64,000 nucleotides of DNA from Euonymus europaeus (taxonomy: Eukaryota; Streptophyta; Magnoliopsida; Celastrales; Celastraceae), in the NCBI GenBank assembly GCA_963580455.1, contig OY756969.1:21052760-21116759 (forward strand), given 5' to 3'. The notes beneath the pieces are model-generated. The model made no database searches, had not been told where the DNA came from, and saw only the letters and a list, made by a program, of their open reading frames with translations. Positions 1 to 12,522 of this stretch are shown piece by piece; the stretch's first letter is position 1, and each line of letters opens with the position of its first letter. The translations under genes were made by a program, and so were the position numbers.

Positions 1-1159
1 ATAATATGAAGGTATATAGTGTTATTATTCTGAACTATCTTATCATTCTAGTTTCTTAAATAAGTTTCATCAGGCGATAATTTTGTAGCCTTGTAGAAAG
101 TGTATGGAGTACTCATCTAGAACTTTTGATGGTATGTATTAATGTGGAAAACCTATATGAACAAAAGGAGATGTGGGTTCAGATTTGGCCACCATAGACA
201 ACAACGCACCTCCGCCTCCATTGAGTTCATCTCGACAATAGACACTGATTTCACCTTTTGATCGGGAAAAAAATACTCATTGGATGCTAGATTTTGGCGA
301 AGGGATGAAGAGAGACAGAGAGAAAAATGAGAGAGAGTGAGAAGATCTATGTAATAGGCTTTGGGTTTTTGAAATGCTTGGGTCAACTTTACCATAATTA
401 CTTTGTTTAGCCTAGTTAGTTACATTGTTTTAGTTTTGAAAAAATTTGAAAATTATCCTAATCAATAGCTTAGTCATCTGCCACTAGGCTTACAAAAACT
501 TATGTACATTTGCCTTATATATATGACTAGCACTACCGCAAAAATATTGGAGTATTAAGCACAAAAAGCCAACCATCCAATGTTTCACTCCTTGCCATGA
601 AAAGTCCCTCGGTTTACAGTTATGTTCTATTCAAGCAAAAAAATTTCTTTGCCAGCATTTTGTCACAGGCAAGAAACCTCGACTTCTGAGATCAAGTTAC
701 TACAAGGAACTCATTCCACACTCATCAAACTCCACACCGTTCCCAGGTATTCGCCGCCCAAGAGCAATGCAACAGGAGGCGAGAAACCGTTTCTTCCTTG
801 AACTAACAAACCACATATCCACCAGACAAGAGGAAACCTCTTCTTTTAAGATTGTCGATGGTAAGAATTCTAACCCATAGTGCCTCCCAGAAGAAAGAAG
901 ACCATAGTTGGCCAGGGGTAAATATGCCACACACATTCGCAATTCAGGCTCGTAGACGCTACACATTTATAAACAGGAAAAAGTAGTTGGGAGTGATAGA
1001 TAGCATCAGCACATATACTAGGATCAATTCAATCAACACTACGAATTCAAAAAAGATAATTTGTCAGTGCCGCAAATACAAGCCCAAATTGACTGGCCTG
1101 AAGACAGGACTCTTAATCAACATATCCATATTCAACAACAGAAATGGCCTCCCTATTAC
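1..1159. other. 3' flank of the B3 gene, no gene seen
   Basis: This is AT-rich sequence with only short open frames that show no recognisable protein composition. It probably holds the 3' UTR of the B3 gene, which stops at 1160, and intergenic DNA. I see no RNA gene or repeat that I can support. Confidence 0.5.
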
Positions 1160-2855
1160 CTAGTTATCATCTGAATCTTGTTTGTGCCTACGGATGGAAA
1201 CTTTCATAGTATTCGGTTCTTCCTTTACTGCTTCGAAAACACAAATATCATCGACTTCCAAGCAATTGTCTCTCACAAATTTGAGCCAACCGCTGTTCAG
1301 ATGACTTGTTTTCCAGCTATAGTTCACATTCCAGCTTTTGCTTACCTTGCCATCCGAAACCAGAAGCACAACGCCTTCATGTTTCCGGGAAAGATGGGTC
1401 TGAGCAAACCAAACTGGTATGCGCTACATATTAAAGGAAATCAACACAATGAAAATTCAAATCAACATCATTTAGTGTCGGTTTTTATTATAATTTACCA
1501 TTCTTGTGTCAAGAGATGTCAAACAAGAACAGTAAATGAAAATTAACCCTTACCGCATATGCTTTACGAGTAGCAAAAGCAACGTAGGAAGGTGCCATGG
1601 TCAACTCGAAAGAAGAGTTCATAGATTCATATGATGTGCCGCTTTGATGATCTCCGGACAACTTTTGCTTGTCTCTATGAAAACTACTGGGGACAAATCC
1701 TTAATGTGACAATCCAAGAACAATTCCCGGTGTTAGAGCAATCAAAACCAAGAGCAGCAAACAATATGAAAGTTTTTCAAAACCTCCAAATTCTTAAAAG
1801 GGGACACAAACCTGCACCTCCATTTGCATTCTCAAATTGATTCATTGGCCTCCTTTTATATTGTTCATAAGAACTCGAAGATGGTGAGATGGTGTTCTCC
1901 CTCTGCCTTTTCTTAGAAGCTGGACAAGACTTCAATGACTCAATCCAGAAATCGTCCCCAGTTTCCTCTTTGACTTGGGATATGTTATTGAGATTGGATT
2001 TGGCCCCTTCAACTTCATTTTTCTTTGAATTTTTCAGCACTTCATCATTTGTCCTCCCGTGAATTCTATTTTTCTTCCTTGGATCCATAGCAAAATCCTT
2101 TTCACAACCAGTTTTTCCGAACACCTTGACATGAAACTCTGTATTCCTATCATATTCAAATGTAAGGAAGTCTCCCAATTCCAAAGAATTATCCTCAACG
2201 AATACTTTCCAACCAACATCGAAAAATAATCCCTCACTAGATCCAGTGATTTTGACATGCGAAGTCCCAATGCGACTCCTAATTAAGCACTCTTCAGGAA
2301 ATTCATTGAAGAAGTTCTTGACAAACTCCGGTGGAAGTTGCTGTAGTGGGATGCATTTCAAGAAGAACTTACTCCAACAAATCATAACATTTTTGCAGGA
2401 TATAAATTTCCCAAATTTCATCTAGATTCATAGAGAAGCCATTCAAGCAAACCCATGAAGGAAAATTAAGAATTGTATGCTCTTAACAATGGGGTGAGGC
2501 AGTAAAGCAATCAACTTGACATTAACATAACAAACTAGCATGTGTATTCTTATTCAAAAGATAGAAAGAAATTCTGTACTCTAAAGTCTAAACCATAAGA
2601 AGGAAAATTAAAGTATTCAAGAATACCCATAAAGGAAAATCAGAATTTCCATACTCCACAACATCAGTTGAGGCATTAAAACTCTAAACTTTACCTGTAC
2701 TACTACTCCTAACATAAAAACTGGAATGTAGTACTGGATCAAAGAGTGAAACATACATACAAGCCTTTTTTTAGATGAATTGACAAGGATAAAAACAGTA
2801 CCAACTTATCTTTGAAGTCACCAATCAAGACTTTAAAAAACGAAGGCTTCTCCAT
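1160..2855 (-). CDS. REM-type B3 DNA-binding protein (two B3 domains)
   Basis: Predicted nuclear DNA-binding protein of the plant B3 superfamily, REM/VRN1-like group. Exons on the minus strand by eye are 2802-2855, 1812-2367, 1554-1672 and 1160-1423. They total 993 nt, 330 residues, and stay in frame. The N-terminus reads MEKPSFFKVLIGDF, a typical first strand of a REM B3 domain. B3-1 covers about residues 5-100 and contains GLFFDVGWKVFVEDN and LELGDFLTFEYD. A lysine/serine-rich linker follows. B3-2 covers about residues 225-325 and contains IPVWFAQTHL and DICVFEAV. The start at 2855 begins the B3 fold directly. An upstream ATG at 3087 opens a 98-nt exon-like frame (2990-3087, donor GTAAAG) that does not join in frame, so it may be 5' UTR or a uORF. 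The family is certain. The 1672 acceptor is the weakest boundary. The target genes are unknown. Confidence 0.82.
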
Positions 2856-3099
2856 CAGTCCTTGTAAGGAAACCCGATATCAGTCCTGGTGAGTAAATCC
2901 TGATATAGAGATGAAATTTCGAGGGACAAATGGGTATGGAAAGACTCGAGAGCGGTCTGCGTTTGGGCAATTCCCAAAGACTCCTTTACCTGCGAGTAAC
3001 CAAAAAGGTTTCTGGTTCTTCCTTCTTTTGAAGCTCTTTCCTTCTCCTTGATTGCACAGCAGAAGGCCTGCTAAATGTATTTTCCATAATCAGTAATGT

Positions 3100-3792
3100 T
3101 AGGCCTGCCTCAGGAAAAAAAAAGATCTAACCAGATACATAAATCAATATTTGTGTTTAAAATTAAAGAAATTGTCTTCATTTAATCATTTTAGTTGTAT
3201 TAAAGAAATTGGTTAAACAAAAATACAAATTTCCAATCTCTTCTTGGCAGTAATGAGGAAACTCAAGACGAACCCTAAAATCAATGTCAACAATTTGCTT
3301 TAAAAACTGGGAAAAAAAAGACACAATTAATTGCGTGAAACTGAAACTGAATCCCTCTGGGACGGATGAAAACCAAAACGCGAGAGATATCTCTCTCACC
3401 CTTTTGATCGTGCGGATGTTTTTTTTTTTTTTTTTGCCCTTCAAATTCTCATCTACTTTGTACTTCACTTCCTATTTTAGTTAGAAGAAATGGATAGTCC
3501 TAAATAATGACAACGGCTTGAATACCTTTTAATTATCAAATCATTAATTATTAAATCATTTTGAAAGTCATTTAAATTTTTAAATTATTTTATAACTATT
3601 TATCATTGGGTGTCCGTTTACATTTTTTTTAAAAGAGTTTCAAACACATATATATATATATATATATTTTAAAAAACATTTATAATAACAAACTAATTGT
3701 CGGAGTAGTAGTTAAGTTATTCAATTCTTTTATACAAAGTTAGAAATTTGAATCATTTTATTAATATACTCATTAATATTTTTCAGAACTTA
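3100..3792. other. AT-rich intergenic stretch
   Basis: Non-coding by inspection. It contains a long T-run near 3418-3435 and a (TA)n tract near 3648-3667. The overlapping open frames on both strands are low-complexity artefacts. Confidence 0.5.
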
Positions 3793-4635
3793 GGTACCGT
3801 TTGGTAAACAATTTCCAACAACATATAATTTAGCATTCAGCATATATGCTACACATAAAAAGCTACTTATCCAAACACCCAATAACAATTTTAGCATATA
3901 TGTTACAATTTTCAAATGCTACATAAAAAACCATTTTCAACAACATTTATCATCTACCACAAATGAAAAGTCTAAACTGCCCCTTATATTTCACCCAAAT
4001 AACCAAAATGTTAACAATCCATTATTTATTTTATTTAATAATATATTTATTTTTAATAATTAATAAATTGTTATTTATTTTTAATAATTAATAAATTGTT
4101 ATTTATTTTTATTTAATAATATATTCATTTATATTTAATAATATACTAACATTTTTAATAATATATTTAATTATTTATATTTGATAATATATTTATTTTT
4201 AAATAATATATTCAACTAAATTTAATAATTTATTTATTTATATTTACTAATCTATTAGTTATTTATATTTAATAATATATTCATTTATATTTAATAATAT
4301 ATTAACATTTTTAATAATATATTTAATTATTTATTTTTAATAATATATTCAATTATATATTTATTTATATTTACTAATCTTTTATTTATTTATATTTAAT
4401 AATATATATATATTTAAATAATATATTCAATTATATTTAATAATTTATTATATATATTTTTGAATTTTTTTTAATTTGTACTACTGCCCCTGTATGTAAT
4501 TGACCACAACATTTGAAACAGCATATATGCTTTTTTTGCAATAATAAACCAAACAGCACAGCATTTCAAACAGCATATACGCTACCAGCATATAAGCTAT
4601 ATGCTACATGCAAATTGTTTACCAAACACACCCTT
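3793..4635. mobile_element. Non-autonomous TIR element with AT-rich repetitive core
   Basis: The ends are inverted: GTTTGGTAAACAATTT near 3801 and its complement AAATTGTTTACCAAAC near 4613. Both are followed inward by copies of the palindrome-like word AGCATATATGCT. The 5-bp word ACTTA sits immediately outside each end (3788-3792 and 4636-4640) and may be the target duplication. The core is almost pure A+T, built from diverged copies of a TTATTTATATTTAATAATATATTCA-like unit. There is no coding capacity. The superfamily is not assigned. Confidence 0.65.
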
Positions 4636-4640
4636 ACTTA

Positions 4641-5231
4641 TAATTAAAGATAAAGTCTAGTTTGAGAAGGTTTCAGTTCAGATATCCTAACAATTTATTA
4701 ATTGACTCGGGTTTCCCAAAGCTTACCATAGAAGAAAAAAAAACCCACCTAAAACCATTTTCTAAATCCTATAATATTGGTTTCTGAATTTTAAATGAAT
4801 TAGTATCCTATTGGATAATGCGTGTTTATTTTTTGTCATCCGTAGTCCCATTGCTTTAAAAAAATATATATATATTAAAAATAAGATATAGAAAATACAC
4901 ATATTTTAAATTCTGGTGTTTTTTTTCATCGGAGGGAAAAAATAATTTAAATATAAAAAAGGACATAACAAATTTAAATTGTTGTAAGCAATTGGGTATA
5001 GATTGGGTAATATATTATGTTTTCTTTATTGAAAAAGAGTAAATCATTGCTTTTTCACATGGCACGCCTAAATTGGTATTTAGAACTCTCACCCACATTC
5101 ACGATGTTGTGCTCAAGAGGGGGCCAGATTGCAGGTGTCTGATCAACAATTATTTCACAACTTGGGAATCAACGACTTCGATAAAGACAAGGTGAGTTAA
5201 TCCTCTTGAATCACAAAACCTATAAATTCAC
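4641..5231. other. Intergenic, nothing recognised
   Basis: AT-rich DNA with short homopolymer and (TA)n tracts near 4861-4877. I see no ORF, RNA gene or terminal repeats. Confidence 0.45.
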
Positions 5232-5627
5232 GGGTGGGCGGGGCCTGCTGTAAATTTTTTACAGCAGGCCCAGCTGTGAGGGCCTTTTGGCCCATGAAAA
5301 AATTTTCTTTTATTTTTTAAAAATTATACGTGTATTCTGATCGGGATTACGAGTCCAACGGTATATTATTTGTGGGAAACAAAAATCAAATGGACAGTGA
5401 AAATTGAGATTGAGTGTTTCGAGTTTATATTTAACGGTTCAAAATTATTCTAACTTTTTTACTATCCATTTGATTTTTGTTTCCCACAAATAATATACCG
5501 TTGGACTCGTAATCCCGATCAGAATACACGTATAATTTTTAAAAAATAAAAGAAAATTTTTTCATGGGCCAAAAGGCCCTCACAGCTGGGCCTGCTATAA
5601 AAAATTTACAGCAAGCCCCGCCCACCC
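5232..5627. mobile_element. Long-hairpin (foldback) MITE
   Basis: A near-perfect inverted repeat. The left arm, about 5232-5400, starts GGGTGGGCGGGGC. The right arm, about 5458-5627, is its complement and ends GCCCCGCCCACCC. A loop of roughly 60 bp separates the arms, which differ at only a few positions. A second small hairpin (CTGCTGTAAA facing TTTACAGCAG) lies inside the left arm near 5246-5269. Flanks read TCA on the left and ATCA on the right, so a 3-bp TCA duplication is possible. There is no ORF. A transcript would fold into a hairpin of about 170 bp. Confidence 0.85.
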
Positions 5628-7225
5628 ATCAAATAAAGGCTTTTGTACAGGCAGTGTAGCAGTGGTTTTTGTTGGTTTTATTTGATTGTAGTCTGTTAAA
5701 AATGTCAATTATATTTTTTATGGTTGCGAGACGATTTTTGAGAGCTTACTAGATATTTACAGTTAGTCTCAAAGTGTTGTAAATAGGATGTAATATAATC
5801 GTACTCATAATAAAATTTCTAAAACAAATGGTTGTCGGAAGAAAATGACTATATCATAGTCTCAATAAGAAACTAGTACTGAGAATGTTTGGTAGTTAGA
5901 ATTGGGAGAGAATAGAGGTGGCTTATGGAATGGAGTACTCCATTCCATTGTTTGGTTCATCAAAATTTGATATACTCCATTCCATTCCATCCTCACTCTC
6001 TCTCCTACAAATATCATTCCCACATATTTCGGCTGGAATAGGTAATTCAACATGGAATAGCTTGCGAAATATCCATTTTGCCCTCAAGTGCATTACACTC
6101 CATCTCCAAAAATGTCCACGACGCCCTATTTTTCAGGAAAAACAATGAATAGAATGCATGTCATGCCCCAATGATTCTAAAGGACGAAACCTATGAGCCA
6201 AGTTAGTTATGAGTGGTCCATCATTGCACATAATAGTCATTTTCATGGGAAAGTAATTGAGTAACATTAAAATCAAGACACACCATAGAAGCACACGATC
6301 TATCACTCTTAGAGAAGTCAAGATCATGTCATCAATTTAGGAGGCATTACTCACATTAGAAGACCTATAAGAAGAATCAGAATCATAAGCATCAAGTACC
6401 CGCGTCAAACACAAACTCTACATCTCATAACCTAAATCTTTTTTTAGCAGGACTCTGGTCAACTATTCTTTTACTTAGATGATTCTAGCTTAGTTCAAAC
6501 CTCTAGGTTGTAGTCTCCGCGATTATTCTTAGTTTTTAACTTGTAAAACATATATTTTTCATGCACTTCGGCGTATCAGCAATAAAAATTCAATACATTT
6601 CAAGATTTATTACTTTTTAGCCATTTCAATATAAATTCTTAAATTTGGTGTTTGATTTCTATTACAACTTCTAGTGATGCTTAGGAAGTATTGAAGTCTT
6701 TTTCATTAAAACAAATCCTTGACAAAGTGATTTTGTGTTTTTCAAATTATACACAAATCACCGGATAGGAGGTCGGATTAGCACACATCTGCTAAACATT
6801 CTTTGGACGGACAGCAAGTTCTGGCATGCTTGCAATTCCTCAATTATTACAAGCAACACTCCCCTGTCATGTCATCAGGAGTGCCAAAATCAGTTTGATA
6901 TATATATATATTCTCCCATGTGCAGAAGGAATGAACAATAACTAATAGACTAAGCTGTCAATATGACTTCAAACCTACATCTTGTGTATTTTTTTAGTAT
7001 GTTGGAGTAGTCTATGACTTGTAAAGTTATGAATGAAGAATTTTGTTTCAATGTTTTAGTTCTAAGGAGTTGCTATGGCTTCCATATTCCCATGTTTGTA
7101 TTAGAGTCAATTTGACGAGTTTTGTTTTCTTCTTTTTCTGTAAAACTGCCCACGAGCTTGTTAGATGTCCATATGATTCCAACACATTCCCTCTTCCATT
7201 TTTTAGATTTGTTTGATGTTTGAAA
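5628..7225. other. Intergenic; possible decayed LTR-like segment
   Basis: No gene is supported. From about 6158 the text starts TGTCATGCCCCAATGATT, which resembles the 5' ends of some plant Ty3/Gypsy LTRs as I recall them. No matching right end or target duplication was found. The rest, including an open frame at 6735-6941, shows no protein signature. Confidence 0.3.
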
Positions 7226-7241
7226 ATAATACCTTGAACTT
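7226..7241. repeat. Target site duplication of the L1 element (3' side)
   Basis: ATAATACCTTGAACTT. The same 16 bp recurs exactly at 13956-13971. Between the copies lies the whole L1 element plus its nested solo LTR. This copy directly adjoins the T-run that is the poly(A) tail of the minus-strand LINE. Confidence 0.93.
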
Positions 7242-7266
7242 TTTTTTTTGATGGAAAAACCTGATT

Positions 7267-10200
7267 TCAATAACAACCACTAAAGTTCATTACATCAGCA
7301 TCTAAAAGACGAGCAAACCAGAAAGGAACAGGGGGGCGCAATAGCACCTCAGAATCCAGATATAACGCATCTCTAGCTACAGAATGAGCAACCCCATTTC
7401 TATTTCTGCTAATATGATGAAAAGTGAGCTCATCAAAAGATCCGGATAACACCTTGCAGTCGCTAATAATATCTCCAAAGCAAGAGAAGTCCTCTTTTGA
7501 AGAATTGGTAGCATGTACAACCTGGGCAGAATCACATTCAATAATAAGCCTCTTAACACTCAAGTCTCTGGCAGCCATTAATCCTCTCCGGCATGCTAGA
7601 GCTTCCACAACAGGGACATCATAACACCTAACATAAGGGGTAGAAGCTCCACCAATGAAATCCCTCATATGGTTATGAATGATTGCCCCCGACCTCAATC
7701 CATTCTTATCAAGAGCACCATCAACATTAAGTTTAAAAATACCATCTGGAGGAGGACACCAACCAGTAGGAGGAGGTGTTTGCACCTGAGAAACAAACCC
7801 AGCAGTAATCCTTGCAAAAGAAATAAGAGCTTGGCGATACTCTTCAAGAAAACGATCAGACTCCTCTATAACACCAGTAGGAGTAAATGAAGAGTTTCTA
7901 AAAATTCTCTGGTTCTGACAACGCCAAAGGGACCACATAATCATAGCCCATCTTTCTTTAAAATTTTCAACACCCTCCTGAAGGACAAGTCGAGCCCATG
8001 TTGTAATATTTTTCTCCCCTAGGCGCCAACGAACAGCTAGAGGGAAATCATCCTAAACTGCTGAGGCAAAAATACATTTCCCAAAAATATGCTCCTCACT
8101 CTCAATCTCGTCATTGCATAAACTACACACTGGGGATGAAATAACCTGTCTACGGAATAGTTTTGAGGCAGTGGGTAGACCATGGTGATAAAGACGCCAA
8201 AGAAAGCTTTTCACTTTTGAGAAACTCTGATAGCCCAAACACATCGCCAATCACCCATCGCAGTTTCACTACTAGCAGTGGCCATATCTAAATAGTTTGA
8301 ACAACAAATTTGATTCTCTGCCACTTGGTAGCCCGATCTAACAGAATAAATTCCATTGTTGGTAAAATGCCAAATCAAACGATCTTCTCTTGGGAACAAA
8401 GGTAGAGGAATATTCAGAATAGCATCAACATCTCCAGGCAGGAATTTAGATTGAATAAGTTGTATATCCCATTGATTATCCTTGATAAGACTAGAGACTT
8501 GAGGACCCATTGCCGCGCAAGTAGGGGTATATATTGTGAACGAATGAGGACGCGCCACCCATTTATCAGAGGAAATGAGAACTGATTTCCCATCACCAAC
8601 ACTCCAGCGCACACCCAACTCAAAAACTTGGCGTCCCTTTAATATGCTCTTCCAAAGGAAAGAATGCTGAGGGGCAGCCTTGGCACCAAAAAAATCACAA
8701 CTAGGAAAATGCTTAGATTTCAACACACGCGTGGCCAGAGAAGAAGGATTTTGAATAAGACGCCACCCTTGCTTGGCAAGCATGGCCAAATTGAAAGCTT
8801 CCAACGACCGAAAACCCAAACCACCTAACACTTTAGGTTGTACCATTGTTTTCAAAGAGACCCAGTGGGCTTTTCTACCTTTTCCTCCTCCCCCACCAAA
8901 AATTAGCCATCATGCTATCCAGCTTGGAACATAAGGTATGAGGGAGCTTAAAACAGCTCATGGTATAAGTAGGAATGGCTTGACACACGGCTTTGATCAA
9001 CACCCCTCTACCAGCTTGGGATAAAACAGACTCACTCCACCCCTGAATACGAGTCCAGCAGGTTACGAAAACAATTACCCTTATGCCGCCCAACAGCACT
9101 TGGGAGTCCCAAATAATTTGAGTGATTGGCAACAATTGTTAAACCCAACATTTGAGCCATATTCTGTTGATCCGCATGATGCACCTTTGGACTAAAAGAG
9201 ATAGAGGATTTTGAGAAGTTTATCCGCTGACCCGACCCTCTTTTATATACCTGAAGGGCACTAGAAAAAGCTTCAATCTATGCCCTCGTAGCTTGCCCAA
9301 ATAATAGACTATCAGCAGCGAAGAACAAATGTGAAAGCACGGGTCCCCCACGATTAGGCTTGAAACCAATAATAGAATTGTTATCCACCTTCTGTTGGAG
9401 TAAAGAAGAAAGACCTTCTGAAACCAACAGAAACAAGTATGGTGAAATAGGATCGCCCTGCCTTAATCCCCTAGAGGGTCGAAAAGGTAATGTTAAAGAG
9501 CCATTCACACACACACGGTAGGAAACTGAAGAAACAAACGCCATCACTTTTTCAATCCAGCTCAAGCTAAACCCCATTCTAGACATGATTGCACGCAGAT
9601 AGGACCATTCAACACGATCATACGCCTTGCTCATGTCGAGCTTGAGCGCAAAAGACTCCTTAGACCCAGAAGATCTCTTTGACATAGAATGAAGGGATTC
9701 AAAAACCACAATAATATTATCTGTAATCAGACGGCCAGGCACAAACGCACTTTGAGTTTCCGAGATTACCAAAGAGAGTATAGTCTTCAATCTATTCGCC
9801 AACGCCTTCGAAATAATTTTATATAAGACATTACATAAAGAGATGGGGCGAAACTCGGAAACCTTCCTTGGGGATTTTATTTTGGGAATGAGCGCAATGA
9901 TAGTGTCATTTATTGATCCAAGAGAGGAGCCTTGATTCAACACACTCAAACAGAAAGTTATAACAGATTCTCCCACAATAGCCCAATATTTTTGAAAAAA
10001 TATGGCAGGGAATCCATCAGGCCCTGGAGCTTTATCAAGATGCATTTGGAATAAAGCCGCTCGAATTTCTTCACTAGTAAAATCAGCAATTAACATTTCA
10101 TTCATAGCTGGAGTTACTCGACCTTCAACATCCCCAATTTTTGGAACAGCAGAGCCATCAACACTGGATGCAAGCAGCCCAGAAAAATACTCACTAAAAG

Positions 10201-11003
10201 CATGCTCAATATCAGCTGCTTCGGTTAACCATCCTCCAGACTCAGAGTCAATCCTTGCAATATAATTCCTCCTCCTCCTAAGAACTTTTTATTTTTATCA
10301 CCGTGAGTAGGCCAAGATTCACGTGACCTTTGTCTCCACATAATTTCCTCCCTATCAAGTAAATGAATCATTGATTGTAAATTCAAGAGATTTAATCTCC
10401 TAAATAGTAGTGTCCCCAGCTGGTTGGGAATGTAGCACCCCTAAACTTCTTTTAGCGCGCCAAATTTGTCGACCAACATGACCAAATTCAGCCATAAAAA
10501 ACAATCAGCTAGCACCTCCCAAAAATCAGTGATCTGTCTCCATGGCCTTTCACACCCCCTTCTTTATCACCAGAGAAAATAATCTCATTAAAATCTCGCA
10601 TGATTAACCACGGCACCTGGACATTGGAATAGAGACGTCGCAACAACTCCCACGATAAATACCTATTTTTTGATTCCAGGTCCCCATAGAAACCAGTAAA
10701 ACGCCAAACCTCACAGCCATCCTCAGAAACCCAGCCATCGATGTAGAATTTAGAAAAAGATGACAATTTAAAAGAAACATCCTCCATCTACATAAGAGAG
10801 AGCCCACTGGACAAACCATCCCTCTCTACATGGAATCCATTTTTGAAACCAAGTCGGCATCGAACCGAATCAGCAGTTGCTCGTAAAATTTTAGTCTCCA
10901 TTAAAAAGATAATGTTAGGTTCTTTTTCCTTCACTAAAGTGTGGAGGGCATGAACACTACTAGGGTTCCCAAGCCCCCGTATGTTCCAACTTAGAATATT
11001 CAT
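7267..11003 (-). pseudogene. L1 ORF2 (endonuclease-RT-RNase H), disabled
   Basis: The start MNILSWNIRGLGNP (11003) is the classic plant L1 endonuclease opening. An in-frame TAG lies near 10788, and the frame breaks near 10509. The endonuclease motif reads DFNEI. The reverse transcriptase (10105-9278) contains LDKAPGPDGFPAIFF, LIPKIK, FRPISLCNVLYKIISKALANRL cut into adjacent blocks, SAFVPGRLITDN, LDMSKAYDRVEW and GLRQGDPISPYLF. The catalytic box reads FFAADSLLF, where FADD is expected, so one catalytic aspartate is lost (GCT in place of GAT at about 9316). Then follow the thumb (8855-8211), a zf-RVT segment (PVCSLCNDEIESEEHIFGKC, about 8053-8250) and an RNase H domain (7944-7267, with NVDGALDKNG, ECDSAQVV and HHISRNRNGVAH). 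It is non-functional. Confidence 0.92.
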
Positions 11004-12430
11004 AGCTCCCGGCGAGGCTGCCTTGTAGCCTCCGCCGATAATAAATTATCATTCTCCGCAGCATCACCATCAGAAGTCATAGAGATGACATTGTCCAGCT
11101 TGAGTTTTCTAGGAATAACGCTCACCAACGGCATATCAAAATCTTCATCATCTCTGCTTCTCTTCACTCGATCAACATGATCAGCCTTTAAACTGATGCC
11201 AGACTGTGAACGAGATGGAGTTTTGCTGACTTGTCTGGTCCTCTTCTTCCATTTTCTTCCCCTAAGGCTGAATTGTAAAAGTCCCCCACTACCATCAGAA
11301 ACCATCTCCACTCCAACCATGACCACCGGCCCCTCCCCCTCGACAACTCTCGCAATATTCCCAGGACAATCAACCACGTTGCCTTTTGAAATAGCATCAC
11401 CCATATTTTCGTTCATTAAGAACTCCCCAAGTCCACCAGCACATTTACCTACCCCAGCAAAAGAGACCCCGGTTCCTATCACCTCTGCCTGACCCATAGT
11501 ACCATCAGCCAAAGTACCTCCACTGGCCATATTTTGAGGGAAATGAGATCCTTCCTACTCATGCGGAAACCCAGTAGCATCCCCATATTGAGAAGAAGAA
11601 GGCTGGGATCGATCCTCACTAACAGTGCGACGCCAAGATCCAGCTGCTTTATACACCTCCTCTCTGTTACTCGTTGTCCCCCCATATTGTCTTGAATTGG
11701 AGGCTCTCAACGACTCTGTATACTTGTGATTTTCTCTGCGATGCAACAGATCAGGGACCTCCAAAGTACAATCTCGAAACACATGCCCCATACAACCACA
11801 CAAAGAACAAAATTCCGGCAAACATTCATAGGATAGGCTAATCCGAATGGGTTCTGCATTCTGCCCTGTCCGTAAATGAGCCTAACTCCTCAAAGGTTTC
11901 GTAATATCCAGATCGACCCGGAGTCGTAAGAAAGATCCCCAACAGCACTCTTTCGCATCAGTTTCCACTTCCAGAACCCTCCCAATTTGTGCCTCTAGAA
12001 GAAAGGCCACATCTATGCTCATGTGAACAATAGGAACATTATGGATCCTGACCCAGAAGGAAGCTAAAGAAAAATCCGGATCCTGTGAGGATGTTGTCTC
12101 CACATGAGAAAAAGAAATAAGTGCCTGATCAAAAGACCATGGTTGCCTTAACAACACCTTTTTCTTATCTTGAAGATTCTCAAAAGAACAGAGAAAATCG
12201 GACTCTTGAAAAAACCGAATCGACAAGTTCCCAGATGGCTGCCAAAGGTGCTTCATAAGATCTTTGAAAGCAGTTTTGTTGAACGGACGACGAGTGTGTA
12301 CTCTTCCGATCAGACCCAACCGTCCCCTCTCAATATTCCGAGCCTCCACATCGGCAGGAACATCCACAACCTCCAACTCATCAGTTGCCCCCAAAGACAA
12401 GGCCTTCCATTGAGCTTCAATGTCATCCAT
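11000..12430 (-). pseudogene. L1 ORF1 (DUF4283 plus CCHC zinc knuckle), disabled
   Basis: It starts at MDDIEAQWKALSL (12430). The N-terminal part matches the DUF4283 domain of plant L1 ORF1 proteins, with FKDLMKHLWQP, PWSFDQALI, SFWVRIHNVP and IGRVLEVETD. A zinc knuckle CSLCGCMGHVFRDC follows near 11765-11806, then a serine/lysine-rich tail. Two in-frame TAG stops, after KPLRS (11882) and after GFPHE (11555), interrupt an otherwise continuous frame. The ORF ends in an ATGA overlap with ORF2, which suggests termination-reinitiation in the ancestor. The normal role is binding L1 RNA. Confidence 0.9.
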
Positions 12431-12522
12431 CAGACCCACGGAGAACACACGCTCTCAAAAGAAGAACGAGACAATAAAGAAAGGAAAAAACGGGGAAGAA
12501 AATCACCTAAGGGCTGAGCGCC

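Noticed and set aside
153..966. Two short minus-strand frames near the left edge
   Set aside because: Low similarity to any known composition; no start context, no splice-linked partner. Probably chance frames.
1178..1546. 122-codon plus-strand frame
   Set aside because: Antisense shadow of the B3-2 exon and its intron.
10002..10265. Plus-strand frame in the LINE
   Set aside because: Antisense shadow of the reverse transcriptase frame.
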